64,000 nucleotides of DNA from Anaerolineaceae bacterium (GTDB lineage: Bacteria > Chloroflexota > Anaerolineae > Promineifilales > Promineifilaceae). Made by a program: the position numbers and the translations under genes. Below are positions 25,196-33,527 of this stretch, in pieces; within the stretch, counting starts at the first letter, position 1, and the number at the start of each line of letters is the position of its first letter. The DNA is taken from contig PABI01000086.1 of assembly GCA_002699125.1 (NCBI GenBank), positions 1-64,000 of the forward strand. Direction: 5' to 3'. The notes under the pieces were generated by a model, which saw only the letters and a program-made list of their open reading frames with translations, searched no databases and had not been told where the DNA came from.

Positions 25196-26305
25196 TTACT
25201 CCTCTGTTTCAGCACCGGACAAGGTGAGTTTAGTACGGGTAGAAAGCCAGTAGAGCAGAATAATAACGGCCGTTGCCAGCAGCAGCCATAATCCAATTTT
25301 TAACAGCCGATTGGCAACAAAAATGGCGACCAGCCCAAAAGCGATGGCTATTGCATAATAACCAAGCACGATGCCGCGCACCGGAAAGCCCCGATCCAGC
25401 AGGCGAAAATGCAAATGTCGCCGGTCGCCCTGAAAAGGATGCTGCCCCCGGCGCAAGCGGGTGACAATGAGCCAGGCCACGTCCAAAATGGGCACAGCCA
25501 TCACCAACAGCGCCGTAGACAGCTTGGCCGGCGCCAAAATAGAAAGCGTTGCCAGATTGTAGCCCAACAGCCAGGCTCCGGTTGTCCCCAAAAAAATAGA
25601 GGCGGGCGCGAAGTTAAAGAATAAGAAGCCCACCAGCGCTCCCGCCAATGCCAGGGGAATCAGCGTTACGGCCGTTTGTCCCGTGTTGGCCAGCAGGTTA
25701 TAGCTGTGCAGCGCAAACATCAGGGCCGCAATGGTACCCACGCCTCCGGCCAGCCCATCCAATCCATCCAGAAAGTTGACGGCGTTAATCATGCCCAACA
25801 CCCAGAACAGGGAGATGATGTAGACGAGAAACGGCCGTATCACCACAATGTTTGGATTGCCCGCATCGAGTCTAAAAAAAAGCGAGACAAATTCAGTTTG
25901 CCAAAAAGCGGTGGTGGGCAGCGGATTGGTAAATCGCTCAATAAAGACAGTGTGGCTGATGGCGATAACAGCGGCGACGATCTGGAACAGCAGCTGCCAG
26001 CGTGGGTTTAGATCCAGCCGGTCGTCAAGAAATGCGCCAATAAAGATGACCACGCTGCCTAAAATAACGCCTTGCAGCCGCAGCGAATCATCTCCTTGGG
26101 GCGGCAGCACAAGGTATATAAGGCCGATACTTAAAAGATATGCGGCCATAATCGGGAATCCACCCAATTTGGGCACCAGCCCGCTGTGCTGGCGGCGTCC
26201 CCCCGGTGCGGCAACGATCCCCCAGCGAAAAGCTAATTTACGGACGGGCGGTGTGAGAAGAACGGCCGCCACCAACGCCGCGCCAAAAACCAACAAATAA
26301 ATCAA
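25196..26305 (-). CDS. UDP-sugar:undecaprenyl-phosphate sugar-1-phosphate transferase (WecA/MraY family)
   Basis: 369-residue polytopic enzyme that links a sugar phosphate to the lipid carrier. Family motifs in order: KLGGFPIM, the acidic FIGAFLDDRLDL (near residue 95), INAVNFLDGLDGLAGG (near 180), FFNFAPASIFLGTTGAWLLGY, and a His-rich RRGQHPFQGDRRHLHFRLLDRG loop. These fit the WecA/TagO group better than MraY. The start is TTG at 26305 with AAGG upstream. It follows upp by 15 bases and is probably cotranscribed with it. Confidence 0.9.
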   Translation of the reverse strand: MIYLLVFGAALVAAVLLTPPVRKLAFRWGIVAAPGGRRQHSGLVPKLGGFPIMAAYLLSIGLIYLVLPPQGDDSLRLQGVILGSVVIFIGAFLDDRLDLNPRWQLLFQIVAAVIAISHTVFIERFTNPLPTTAFWQTEFVSLFFRLDAGNPNIVVIRPFLVYIISLFWVLGMINAVNFLDGLDGLAGGVGTIAALMFALHSYNLLANTGQTAVTLIPLALAGALVGFLFFNFAPASIFLGTTGAWLLGYNLATLSILAPAKLSTALLVMAVPILDVAWLIVTRLRRGQHPFQGDRRHLHFRLLDRGFPVRGIVLGYYAIAIAFGLVAIFVANRLLKIGLWLLLATAVIILLYWLSTRTKLTLSGAETEE

Positions 26306-26320
26306 TGCGCCGTTACCTTG

Positions 26321-26941
26321 TTATCCTGTGCCAAATTGGCGATCGCCGGCATCACCTAGCCCCGGCACAATAAAGCCGATGTCGTTGAGATGGGAATCAA
26401 TTTGGGCAATGTGGATGGGAACGTCTGGATGGGCGTTTTGCAGAGCGGCAATGCCTTCTGGGGCGGCCAACAGGCCGACAAACTTAATGCGCTTGGCGCC
26501 CCACTTCTTCAAAATATCCACCGTGGCGATGGCCGAACCACCGGTGGCCAGCATGGGGTCCAGCACCAGGCAAACCTGCACCGTGGGGAAGGTGGGCAGC
26601 TTGTTGTAGTAAGAAACAGGTTGCAGCGTTTCCTCATCGCGGTAGAGGCCAATGTGCCACACTTCGGCACCGGGCATCATTTCCCAGATGCCATCGACCA
26701 TCCCCAGGCCCGCGCGCAGGATGGGAATAAGGCCGATTTTTTCGCTTAAATCCTGGCCAGCGGCCGTTCCCATTGGCGTTTTTATTTCAATTTCGGTTGT
26801 TGTTAAGTCGGCCGTAGCTTCATAGCAGAGCAGCATCGCCACTTCTCGAATCAGCTCCCGAAACTTTTTGGGCTTGGTATCAATACTGCGCATCAGCGAC
26901 AGTTTGTGTTTGACCAGCGGATGTTTTGATTCAAAAACCAT
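26321..26941 (-). CDS. upp: Uracil phosphoribosyltransferase
   Basis: 206-residue cytoplasmic pyrimidine salvage enzyme making UMP from uracil and PRPP. Motifs: [14 protein letters not shown], the PRPP loop [19 protein letters not shown], and the uracil-binding C-terminus [18 protein letters not shown]. The ATG at 26941 follows GAGGAGGAG. Length equals the family norm. It starts the operon with the WecA-like gene and diverges from ruvB. Confidence 0.95.
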   Translation of the reverse strand: MVFESKHPLVKHKLSLMRSIDTKPKKFRELIREVAMLLCYEATADLTTTEIEIKTPMGTAAGQDLSEKIGLIPILRAGLGMVDGIWEMMPGAEVWHIGLYRDEETLQPVSYYNKLPTFPTVQVCLVLDPMLATGGSAIATVDILKKWGAKRIKFVGLLAAPEGIAALQNAHPDVPIHIAQIDSHLNDIGFIVPGLGDAGDRQFGTG

Positions 26942-26967
26942 GCATCTCCTCCTCATCTACTTTAACA

Positions 26968-27000
26968 CTTTAACGCAGAGGCACGGAGGCGCAGAGAAAT
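26968..27000. repeat. AACGCAGAGGCACGGAGGCG tract
   Basis: The same CAGAGGCG word as at 11140, 19061 and inside the crtD-like gene, here in the upp-ruvB divergent gap. Confidence 0.65.
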
Positions 27001-27142
27001 TGGGTTTTTCTGCAGGCTACCGTGTCTCGTTATAATGATTGTACCTGATGCATTTTGACGGCTTTGCCGTGACGGCCGTTACGCAATCAGGCTCACTTAT
27101 CGTATAATCCCACGCATACAGTTTGTTGGCAACAGATGATTT

Positions 27143-28225
27143 ATGAGTGACAAAACAACAAGTAATCGACACATTTCGCCAAGCAAAAAACGGGAAGACG
27201 GCCGTCTCGATGGCCTGCTTCGTCCACAGCTGCTGGGTGAGTTTACCGGGCAGGAGCGGCTCAAGGCCAATTTGTCCATTTTGATTGAGGCGGCCAAAGG
27301 GCGCGAGGAGCCGTTGGACCATGTGCTGTTTCACGGCCCGCCTGGCCTGGGCAAAACGACGCTGGCCCATGTGGTGGCCAACGAGATGAACGTCAACATT
27401 CGCATTACTGCCGGGCCGGCTATTGAGCGCGCCGGCGATCTGGCGGCTATTCTCACCAACATGCGTGCTGGCGATATCCTGTTTATTGATGAAGTGCATC
27501 GCCTGGGCCGCGCTGTGGAAGAAATTTTGTACCCGGCCATGGAAGATTTTGTGCTGGACATTGTGGTGGGCAAAGGACCGGGGGCCAAAAATGTGCGACT
27601 GAAGCTGCCTCGCTTCACCGTCATTGGGGCAACCACCCGGTTGGCGCTGCTTACCGCGCCTCTGCGCGCCCGGTTTGGTGCACTGTACCGCATGGATTTT
27701 TACGAACAGGAAGCAATCGAGACGATTGTGCTGCGGGGTGCAGGCATTTTGAAAGTGCCGATTGAGCCAGAGGGGGCGGCGGAGATTGCCCTTCGTTCGC
27801 GGGGGACGCCCCGTGTGGCGCTGCGCTTGCTGCGCCGGGTGCGCGATTTTGCCGAGGTGCGGGCCGATGGTGAGATTACGGGGGAAACGGCCGTTGCCGC
27901 GCTTAACCTGTTAGAAATTGACAGTTTAGGATTGGACGATCTGGACCGCCGCGTCTTGCGGGCCATTATTGAAAAGTTTGGTGGCGGGCCAGTTGGATTA
28001 GACACTATTGGTGCATCCATCAGCGAAGAGTCAGACACAATTATGGATGTGGTGGAGCCGTACTTGTTGCAGTTGGGTTTTTTAGAGCGTACGGCGCGGG
28101 GACGTATGGCCACGCCACATGCCTATGCTCATCTCGATTTGCCACTGCCGCACCATGCTGTTTCAGACAAACCAAACCAGCGCAGCTTGTTCTCTTCACC
28201 GGCAGAAGAGTCGGATGAAGAGTAG
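27143..28225 (+). CDS. ruvB: Holliday junction branch migration helicase RuvB
   Basis: 360-residue AAA+ motor. Domains: Walker [19 protein letters not shown] (near 64), Walker [12 protein letters not shown], sensor 1 [22 protein letters not shown] with the Arg finger, then the small AAA domain and C-terminal winged helix ([36 protein letters not shown], broken here as the classic end). It has a 25-residue acidic tail. The ACGGCCGT word falls in it twice (KREDGRL, ETAVAAL). A -10-like TATAAT stands at 27103-27108. Confidence 0.96.
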   Translation: MSDKTTSNRHISPSKKREDGRLDGLLRPQLLGEFTGQERLKANLSILIEAAKGREEPLDHVLFHGPPGLGKTTLAHVVANEMNVNIRITAGPAIERAGDLAAILTNMRAGDILFIDEVHRLGRAVEEILYPAMEDFVLDIVVGKGPGAKNVRLKLPRFTVIGATTRLALLTAPLRARFGALYRMDFYEQEAIETIVLRGAGILKVPIEPEGAAEIALRSRGTPRVALRLLRRVRDFAEVRADGEITGETAVAALNLLEIDSLGLDDLDRRVLRAIIEKFGGGPVGLDTIGASISEESDTIMDVVEPYLLQLGFLERTARGRMATPHAYAHLDLPLPHHAVSDKPNQRSLFSSPAEESDEE

Positions 28226-28236
28226 GAGATAAAGAC

Positions 28237-28464
28237 GTGGTTGAATTCGGCCGTTTGCTACTAATTATTGGTGGAACGATTGCGCTGGCTGGGATTTTAG
28301 TGCTAATTGCCGCCAAATATTTCCCCTGGCTGGGCAACTTGCCCGGTGATTTTGAAATCGAGGGAGAAAACTATCGTATCTATTTTCCTCTGGCAACAAT
28401 GATCTTGGTTAGTTTACTGGGAACAATTTTGCTCAACATTGTCATTCGTATTTTTCGACGATGA
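28237..28464 (+). CDS. DUF2905 small membrane protein
   Basis: 75 residues with two TM segments and the family loop: GRLLLIIGGTIALAGILVLI, then WLGNLPGDFEIEGENYRIYFPLATMILVSLLGT. The start is GTG with AGGAGAT upstream. It follows ruvB by 11 bases, a pairing that is common in bacteria. Function is unknown. Confidence 0.85.
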   Translation: MVEFGRLLLIIGGTIALAGILVLIAAKYFPWLGNLPGDFEIEGENYRIYFPLATMILVSLLGTILLNIVIRIFRR

Positions 28465-28479
28465 AGAGCGACCTCTGGT

Positions 28480-28508
28480 TTGACCATTGCCCACCCCTGT
28501 TCTATAAT
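28480..28508 (+). promoter_or_regulatory. Strong sigma-70 promoter in a gene-free gap
   Basis: TTGACC (28480-28485), exactly 17 bases, TATAAT (28503-28508). The start point would be near 28515, 320 bases before the next gene. Confidence 0.75.
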
Positions 28509-28514
28509 TTTTAC

Positions 28515-28795
28515 CAGCATATTTTGAGAAAACTTTAATGCAATTGATAATTGGCGTAGACAACTCCACAACATCTCTTATTAGCCAAATAAGCCAGCGA
28601 TCCCTAGAGATTTTCCTGTGGCGGGTTTGTTTGTCTTTGTGGCAAATTCCGTTTGCCAAGAAGGGGGCCTGTTGACCGACTCTAATACTGAGCCGCCCGA
28701 CCCTTCTCACCCTAGTTCCCCGGTGTGCATAAGCAATTTATTATTGGAATCCAACCCCTCTGGGTTGGTCGCCGTCCGTTTTAGGTCGGCTTTTT
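28515..28795 (+). ncRNA. Probable structured noncoding RNA or leader
   Basis: Between the strong promoter and a terminator there is no convincing gene, yet stems are evident: GGCAAA-ttccg-TTTGCC (about 28640-28656), AGAAGGGGGC pairing with GCCcgaCCCTTCT (about 28657-28712) with an inner CTC-taatact-GAG, CCAACCC-ctct-GGGTTGG (28751-28768), and a last hairpin with a T tract. It could be a free small RNA of about 280 nt, 6S-like in size, or an attenuated leader for the CNNM gene pair. I could not match it to a riboswitch class. Confidence 0.45.
28771..28795 (+). terminator. Terminator at the end of the structured RNA
   Basis: GCCGTCC-gtttta-GGTCGGC followed by TTTTT. It lies 38 bases before the CNNM gene start, so read-through would have to pass it. 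Confidence 0.7.
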
Positions 28796-28832
28796 GTGTA
28801 TTTGGTATTGTTCCAAGAAGCAAGAAAAACTG

Positions 28833-30239
28833 ATGTTAACGATTCTGACAATTGTGGCCGTTGTGGCCATTATGATTTTTTTTAATGCCCTGTATGTGGC
28901 GGCAGAGTTTGCCACAGTTTCTTCTCGTCGTACGCGGGTTAGCCAGCTGGCGGGGCAGGGCAACCGGATGGCGCAGCTGCTGCTGCCTATCATGCAAGAT
29001 AGCAAGAAGCTGGACACATACGTAGCCACCTGCCAGATCGGCATTACGATTTCATCCCTGGTGGTTGGTGCTTATGGGCAAAGCGTAATTGCCCAATTGC
29101 TGATACAGCCATTTGCCCGGCTGCTAACCTCGCTGGAACCTTCGCTGGCGAGGATTGGGGTGGAATCTGCCGCAGGTTGGGCGGAACCGGCTGCGGCTTC
29201 TATTGCCGTAACGCTGGTGTTGATCGCCATCACCATTTTGCAGGTGATCATGGGTGAGCTGTTTCCTAAATCTGTAGCCATTCAATACCCGGAGTCTGTG
29301 GCAATGGCCGTGACCGTTCCGATGCGGATTACCCGGTTTATCATCACATACACCGGGTTAATCGCCTTATTTAATGGCAGCGGCAATCTGCTTTTGCGGC
29401 TCATGGGCCGCAACATGAAAGAAAAGAATGGCCATGCCCATTCGCCTGAGGAAATTGAGCTGCTGGTTACTGAGAGCCACGAGCAAGATTTGCTCAGCGA
29501 TGAAGAGCGACGCCTGCTGCGCAACACGTTCCGTCTGCGTGACCTGACAGCCAAGCAGGTGATGCTGCATCGTACCCGGCTTATTGCCGCTTCATTGAGC
29601 AGCACTGTCAAGGAGCTCATGGAAATTTCGCTGGACGCTGGCTTTTCGCGTATCCCGCTTTATAAGGAATCCATTGACGATATTGTGGGCTTTGTCCATG
29701 TAAAAGATTTGTTTCGCCTGCACAACCAGGACAGTGAAGATGTTGCTTCAATTTTGCGTGAAGTGGTTTTTGTGCCGGAAACGATGCCGGTTTCTGATTT
29801 GTGGAAGCGGTTAAACAATCGCCGTAAATACCTGGCGGTGGTGTTTGATGAGTATGGTGGCACGGTGGGGTTGATTACGTTTGAGGATCTCATTGAGGAG
29901 ATTTTTGGCGAACTGCAAGATGAATTTGACAATGAAATGGCGTTAATTGCCAAGGATAAAGACGGCCGTATCTACCTGCGTGCCGATTTATTGGTTACCG
30001 ACGTCAATGAATATCTGGAGCTACACCTGCCGGAGGACAACGCCGATACATTGGGCGGGTTGGTGTTTAGCGAACTCGGCCGTTTGCCGGCCGTCGGCGA
30101 CAAGGTAACCTTTGGGGATATTATCATTCGCGTTGAAGCGATGTCCGATCCTGGCGTGTCTGAGGTGTCGCTAAAGCTGCCGCCAACGCAAAGCGCCGAA
30201 GAGCCCTTTATCGAGTGGGAGGTGGTTGATCATGACTAA
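28833..30239 (+). CDS. CNNM/CorC-type transporter (DUF21 plus CBS pair)
   Basis: 468-residue inner-membrane protein. Order: N-terminal DUF21 domain with four TM segments (LTIVAVVAIMIFFNALYVAAEFATVSSRRTRV broken in two helices; ATCQIGITISSLVVGAYGQ), two CBS domains (TAKQVMLHRTRLIAA, DDIVGFVHVKDLF, YLAVVFDEYGGTVGLITFEDLIEEIFGELQDE) and the C-terminal CorC/HlyC transporter-associated domain. This family handles Mg2+/Co2+ efflux or related. It overlaps the next, paralogous gene by eight bases. The ATG is chosen just before the first TM. Confidence 0.92.
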   Translation: MLTILTIVAVVAIMIFFNALYVAAEFATVSSRRTRVSQLAGQGNRMAQLLLPIMQDSKKLDTYVATCQIGITISSLVVGAYGQSVIAQLLIQPFARLLTSLEPSLARIGVESAAGWAEPAAASIAVTLVLIAITILQVIMGELFPKSVAIQYPESVAMAVTVPMRITRFIITYTGLIALFNGSGNLLLRLMGRNMKEKNGHAHSPEEIELLVTESHEQDLLSDEERRLLRNTFRLRDLTAKQVMLHRTRLIAASLSSTVKELMEISLDAGFSRIPLYKESIDDIVGFVHVKDLFRLHNQDSEDVASILREVVFVPETMPVSDLWKRLNNRRKYLAVVFDEYGGTVGLITFEDLIEEIFGELQDEFDNEMALIAKDKDGRIYLRADLLVTDVNEYLELHLPEDNADTLGGLVFSELGRLPAVGDKVTFGDIIIRVEAMSDPGVSEVSLKLPPTQSAEEPFIEWEVVDHD

Positions 30240-31689
30240 ATCCCTCCTGTTGACGATGACGCTGCCAGGTTTTGGTATTTTGGCTACGGCCGCAGTCCAA
30301 GAAGCTACTGGTTCGGCCGTGGCTGGCTTGCTGGTGGCCATGGTTGTTATCATTTTGCTCGTATTGCTGAATGGCCTGTTTGTCATGGCCGAATTTTCCA
30401 TCATCGGGGTGCGGCCCACACAGCTGGAGCAGATGGTCGATGAGGGTGTGGGCCGGGCCAAAGGCGTATTGTCCATTGTTGAATCTCGGCAAAAGCAGGA
30501 CCAATATATTGCCACTGCCCAGCTGGGTATCACGATTGCCTCTTTGGGGCTGGCCATGTATGGTGAGCCGCAAATTGCTCATTTTATCGAACCTTATTTG
30601 GAGGGTCTGTGGTTTGAACCATCGCATGAGCTGGTAGAAAGCATTGGTTATGTTATTGCTTTGGGGCTGTTGACCTATTTGCACGTAGTGGTAGGTGAAA
30701 TGGTGCCCAAATCGCTGGCCCTTTCTGATGCGCCACGTATGGTGCTGCTGTTGAGCACACCAATGACCATTGCCCGCTGGATTTTAGCTTACCCGGTGAA
30801 AATCCTGAATCGCGTCGGCGTCTCCATGTTGAAACTGTTTCGCGTGCCGCCGGCAGAAGGACACGAGCGGGTACTTTCCCCAGAGGAGCTGGAGCTAATC
30901 GTCACTGAAAGTACGGAAGGTGGGCTGCTCAATGCCGAAGAGCAGGAAATGATTCTGAATATCTTCGATTTTAGCGACCGCACCGTTTCCCAGGTGATGA
31001 CGCCACGAACCAAGGTAGAGGCGATTCCGCTGGATGTCTCGCGGCAAGAAATCCTGAACATTGTGACAGACAGCCGTCACAGTCGTTTTCCGGTGTATGA
31101 TGGCGATCGGGATCACATTGTGGGCATTTTGCACCTGAAGGATTTGGTGAAACAGACGCTGCGCACAGAAAGTCGGTTTGATTTACGCCTGATCCTGCGC
31201 TCGGCGCCGGCAGTGCCGGAGGATTTGCCGGTACAAACGTTGCTGGCGGCGTTTAAACGGCAAAAGCTGCACATGGCTATTGTGCTGGACGAGTTTGGCG
31301 GCATGGATGGCATTGTGACGCTCGAAGATTTGGTGGAAGAGGTTGTGGGCGAAGTACGGGACGAGTTTGACCAGGAAAAAGAGCCGTATGTGGAGCTCGG
31401 TCCAGGCATGATTGAAGCCGAAGGTGAATATCTGGTTGATGATTTTGACGACGGTTTCTGGGGAAATGAAGAAGATTTGCCAGATGTGGAGACGGTTGGC
31501 GGTCTGGTCATTTCCAAGCTGGGGCGTCCTCCAGTGGTCGGCGATGAAGTGGTTTATAACGATAAGATTCAAATTCGGGTTTTGGCGATTGAGGGACGAG
31601 CCGTGTCGCGGGTTCTGATTGAGTTTCCGGATCCTAATAAGCTGGCTGAAGAAATTGAGGATACGGCCGTTGCCCCCGATACCGATTAG
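30232..31689 (+). CDS. Second CNNM/CorC-type transporter
   Basis: 485 residues, the same DUF21-CBS-CBS-CorC layout as its neighbour: LNGLFVMAEFSIIGVRPTQLEQ, ATAQLGITIASLGLAMYGEP, VSQVMTPRTKVEAI, HIVGILHLKDLVK, MAIVLDEFGGMDGIVTLEDLVEEVVGEVRDEFD. GGGAGGTGG precedes ATG 30232, which lies inside the upstream gene. Paired paralogues may form a heterodimer. A long N-terminal segment in front of the first helix contains GFGILATAAVQEATGSAVAG. Confidence 0.92.
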   Translation: MTKSLLLTMTLPGFGILATAAVQEATGSAVAGLLVAMVVIILLVLLNGLFVMAEFSIIGVRPTQLEQMVDEGVGRAKGVLSIVESRQKQDQYIATAQLGITIASLGLAMYGEPQIAHFIEPYLEGLWFEPSHELVESIGYVIALGLLTYLHVVVGEMVPKSLALSDAPRMVLLLSTPMTIARWILAYPVKILNRVGVSMLKLFRVPPAEGHERVLSPEELELIVTESTEGGLLNAEEQEMILNIFDFSDRTVSQVMTPRTKVEAIPLDVSRQEILNIVTDSRHSRFPVYDGDRDHIVGILHLKDLVKQTLRTESRFDLRLILRSAPAVPEDLPVQTLLAAFKRQKLHMAIVLDEFGGMDGIVTLEDLVEEVVGEVRDEFDQEKEPYVELGPGMIEAEGEYLVDDFDDGFWGNEEDLPDVETVGGLVISKLGRPPVVGDEVVYNDKIQIRVLAIEGRAVSRVLIEFPDPNKLAEEIEDTAVAPDTD

Positions 31690-31710
31690 CAAGAAGACAA
31701 GCAAAAGTAG

Positions 31711-31754
31711 AAAAAGGAGTGACATTTTCGCATTTTGGATGTCACTCCTTTTTT
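31711..31754. terminator. Bidirectional terminator between converging genes
   Basis: AAAAAGGAGTGACA (31711-31724) and TGTCACTCCTTTTTT (31740-31754) form a perfect stem with A and T tracts on both sides. Confidence 0.85.
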
Positions 31755-31773
31755 GTCTCTTTAAGAAGTTTCC

Positions 31774-33279
31774 TTAAAGTTCGTAAATCTCACTAAACTT
31801 TTTGGTGACATAGCGCATAAACGGCTCATGTGTCAGCGGACCGCCGGTGGCTTTTTGCACCAGTTCAGCCGGCGTGAATTTACGGCCGTGTTGGTGAATA
31901 TTCTCCCGCAGCCAGGCGACCAATGCCCCTGTCTTACCCTGGGCCATTTCTTCGGCGATGGTGGGGTTTTGGGAAACGGCCGCTTCATAAAATTGAGCCG
32001 CATACAAGTTGCCCAGCGCATAGGTGGGGAAGTAGCCAAACCCAGGCCGGGACCAGTGGATGTCTTGTAAACAGCCTTCTGAATCCGTTGGCGGCACCAC
32101 GCCCAATAATTCTTTCATCTTGTCATTCCACGCCGTGGGCAAATCGGCCACGGCCAGATCGCCGTTTAGCATTGCCTGCTCCAGCTCAAAGCGCAAAATG
32201 ATGTGGAAATTGTACGTTAGCTCATCAGCTTCAACCCGAATGTAGGAAGGCTGCACCTTGTTGACGGCACGATAGAATTCCGTAACATCGTGTCCGTTTA
32301 GCTGCTCGGGGAACAATTTTTGCAGCTTGGGATAATGTGCTTGCCAAAAGCCCAGGCTGCGCCCCACAATGTTTTCGATCATGCGGGATTGGGATTCGTG
32401 GATGCCACTGGAAGTCCCCCGTGCCAGCGGCGTGCGCGCCAGGTCAGGATGCGTGCCCTGCTCGTACATAGCATGCCCTGATTCATGCAGCGTGCCAAAC
32501 AGGGAAGGGTTCAAGAAGTTGGGATACCAGCGGGTGGTGATGCGGGCGTCGTTACGGCTGAAGCTGGTGGCAAACGGATGCACCACTGTACCCAGATGCC
32601 CCCGGCTAAAATCATAACCCACGGCGTTGGCAATGTAACGGGCGAACTCTTTTTGCTTATCGATGGGAAAGGATTGGTGGACAATGCTGTCATCGACGAC
32701 ACTGCCTCGTTCCTCAATTGCCTGCCGCAAAGGAATCAGCTCTTCTTTAACTGCGTTGAAGATGGCGCGAACTTCGGCCGTTTTCATGCCGTGCTCAAAT
32801 TTATCCAGCAGCGGATCGTACTTTTCGTCTTCATAGCCGTACAGCTCGGCCATTTCCTGCACCAGCTTGACAACTTCTTCCAGATGGGGCTGGAAGTGGG
32901 CAAAATCATTGTTTTCACGTGCCTCTACCCAGGCGGGATTGGCTTTACCGCTTACCTCGCTAACGCGCCGGACAAATGCCGGCGGCAGCTGGCGGGATTC
33001 TTCATAGCTGCGGCGCAAGTAGCGAATCAGGCTGGCTTCGTTGCTTTCATAGGCGGCGTCTTGCACATCGGCAGCGGCCGTTTCAATCAGTTCGCCCATT
33101 TCATCTGAAGTAAACATGGCGTGGCTGAGGCGGCGCAGCGTCGTCATTTGCTGAATGCGCGCCTGCATGCCAGCTTTGGGCATGTTGGTTTCTTTGTCCC
33201 AACTTAGCACACCCATTGCTTTTTCAATGTCGTGGATTTCGTAAACTTTCTCTAACAATTTTTGGTAATTTGAACTCAT
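31774..33279 (-). CDS. M32 family carboxypeptidase Taq
   Basis: 501-residue cytosolic metallocarboxypeptidase. The zinc site is GTLHESGHAMYEQG (HExxH) with the downstream ESQSRMIENIVGRS and the conserved HIILRFELEQAML. The N-terminus has the family opening with LSWDKETNMP. Full length, SD AAGGACGG. It stands alone, converging with the CNNM pair. Confidence 0.95.
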   Translation of the reverse strand: MSSNYQKLLEKVYEIHDIEKAMGVLSWDKETNMPKAGMQARIQQMTTLRRLSHAMFTSDEMGELIETAAADVQDAAYESNEASLIRYLRRSYEESRQLPPAFVRRVSEVSGKANPAWVEARENNDFAHFQPHLEEVVKLVQEMAELYGYEDEKYDPLLDKFEHGMKTAEVRAIFNAVKEELIPLRQAIEERGSVVDDSIVHQSFPIDKQKEFARYIANAVGYDFSRGHLGTVVHPFATSFSRNDARITTRWYPNFLNPSLFGTLHESGHAMYEQGTHPDLARTPLARGTSSGIHESQSRMIENIVGRSLGFWQAHYPKLQKLFPEQLNGHDVTEFYRAVNKVQPSYIRVEADELTYNFHIILRFELEQAMLNGDLAVADLPTAWNDKMKELLGVVPPTDSEGCLQDIHWSRPGFGYFPTYALGNLYAAQFYEAAVSQNPTIAEEMAQGKTGALVAWLRENIHQHGRKFTPAELVQKATGGPLTHEPFMRYVTKKFSEIYEL

Positions 33280-33397
33280 GCGTACCGTCCTTTTTGGGAA
33301 TGTGAAGGGAGTGTAGCGAAAAACGGCCGTTTATCCAAAGCTAAATGCCTGAACGAAAAAACTAAACAAAATCAGGGCACCAGGACGCCAATATCAT

Positions 33398-33423
33398 GCA
33401 AATTATGAACAAAACATTGACAA
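33398..33423 (+). promoter_or_regulatory. CarH-like operator at the carH/photolyase promoter
   Basis: GCAAATTATGA, then ACAAAACATTG twice in tandem (33409-33419 and 33420-33430). These 11-bp direct repeats overlap the -35 box. The site shares 22 of 26 bases with the one at the crtB promoter (7998-8023). Confidence 0.7.
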
Positions 33424-33445
33424 AACATTGTTTGGAGACTATACT
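33417..33445 (+). promoter_or_regulatory. Sigma-70 promoter of the carH-photolyase operon
   Basis: TTGACA (33417-33422), exactly 17 bases, TATACT (33440-33445). The leader to the ATG is about 75 bases. Confidence 0.8.
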
Positions 33446-33527
33446 CCATCGCGTAGAAAAATGCATATAGATCAAGAGTTTTAAGTGAAAACGATTTCAG
33501 CAAGGCTGAGAGGTGGTCTCAAAGAAT

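Noticed and set aside
28515..28795. M-box, yybP-ykoY or tmRNA
   Set aside because: I could not find the conserved core sequences of these RNAs; left as an unclassified structured RNA.
32485..33108. 207-codon frame opposite the M32 carboxypeptidase
   Set aside because: It lies fully within a well-supported gene on the other strand and shows no domain or ribosome site.
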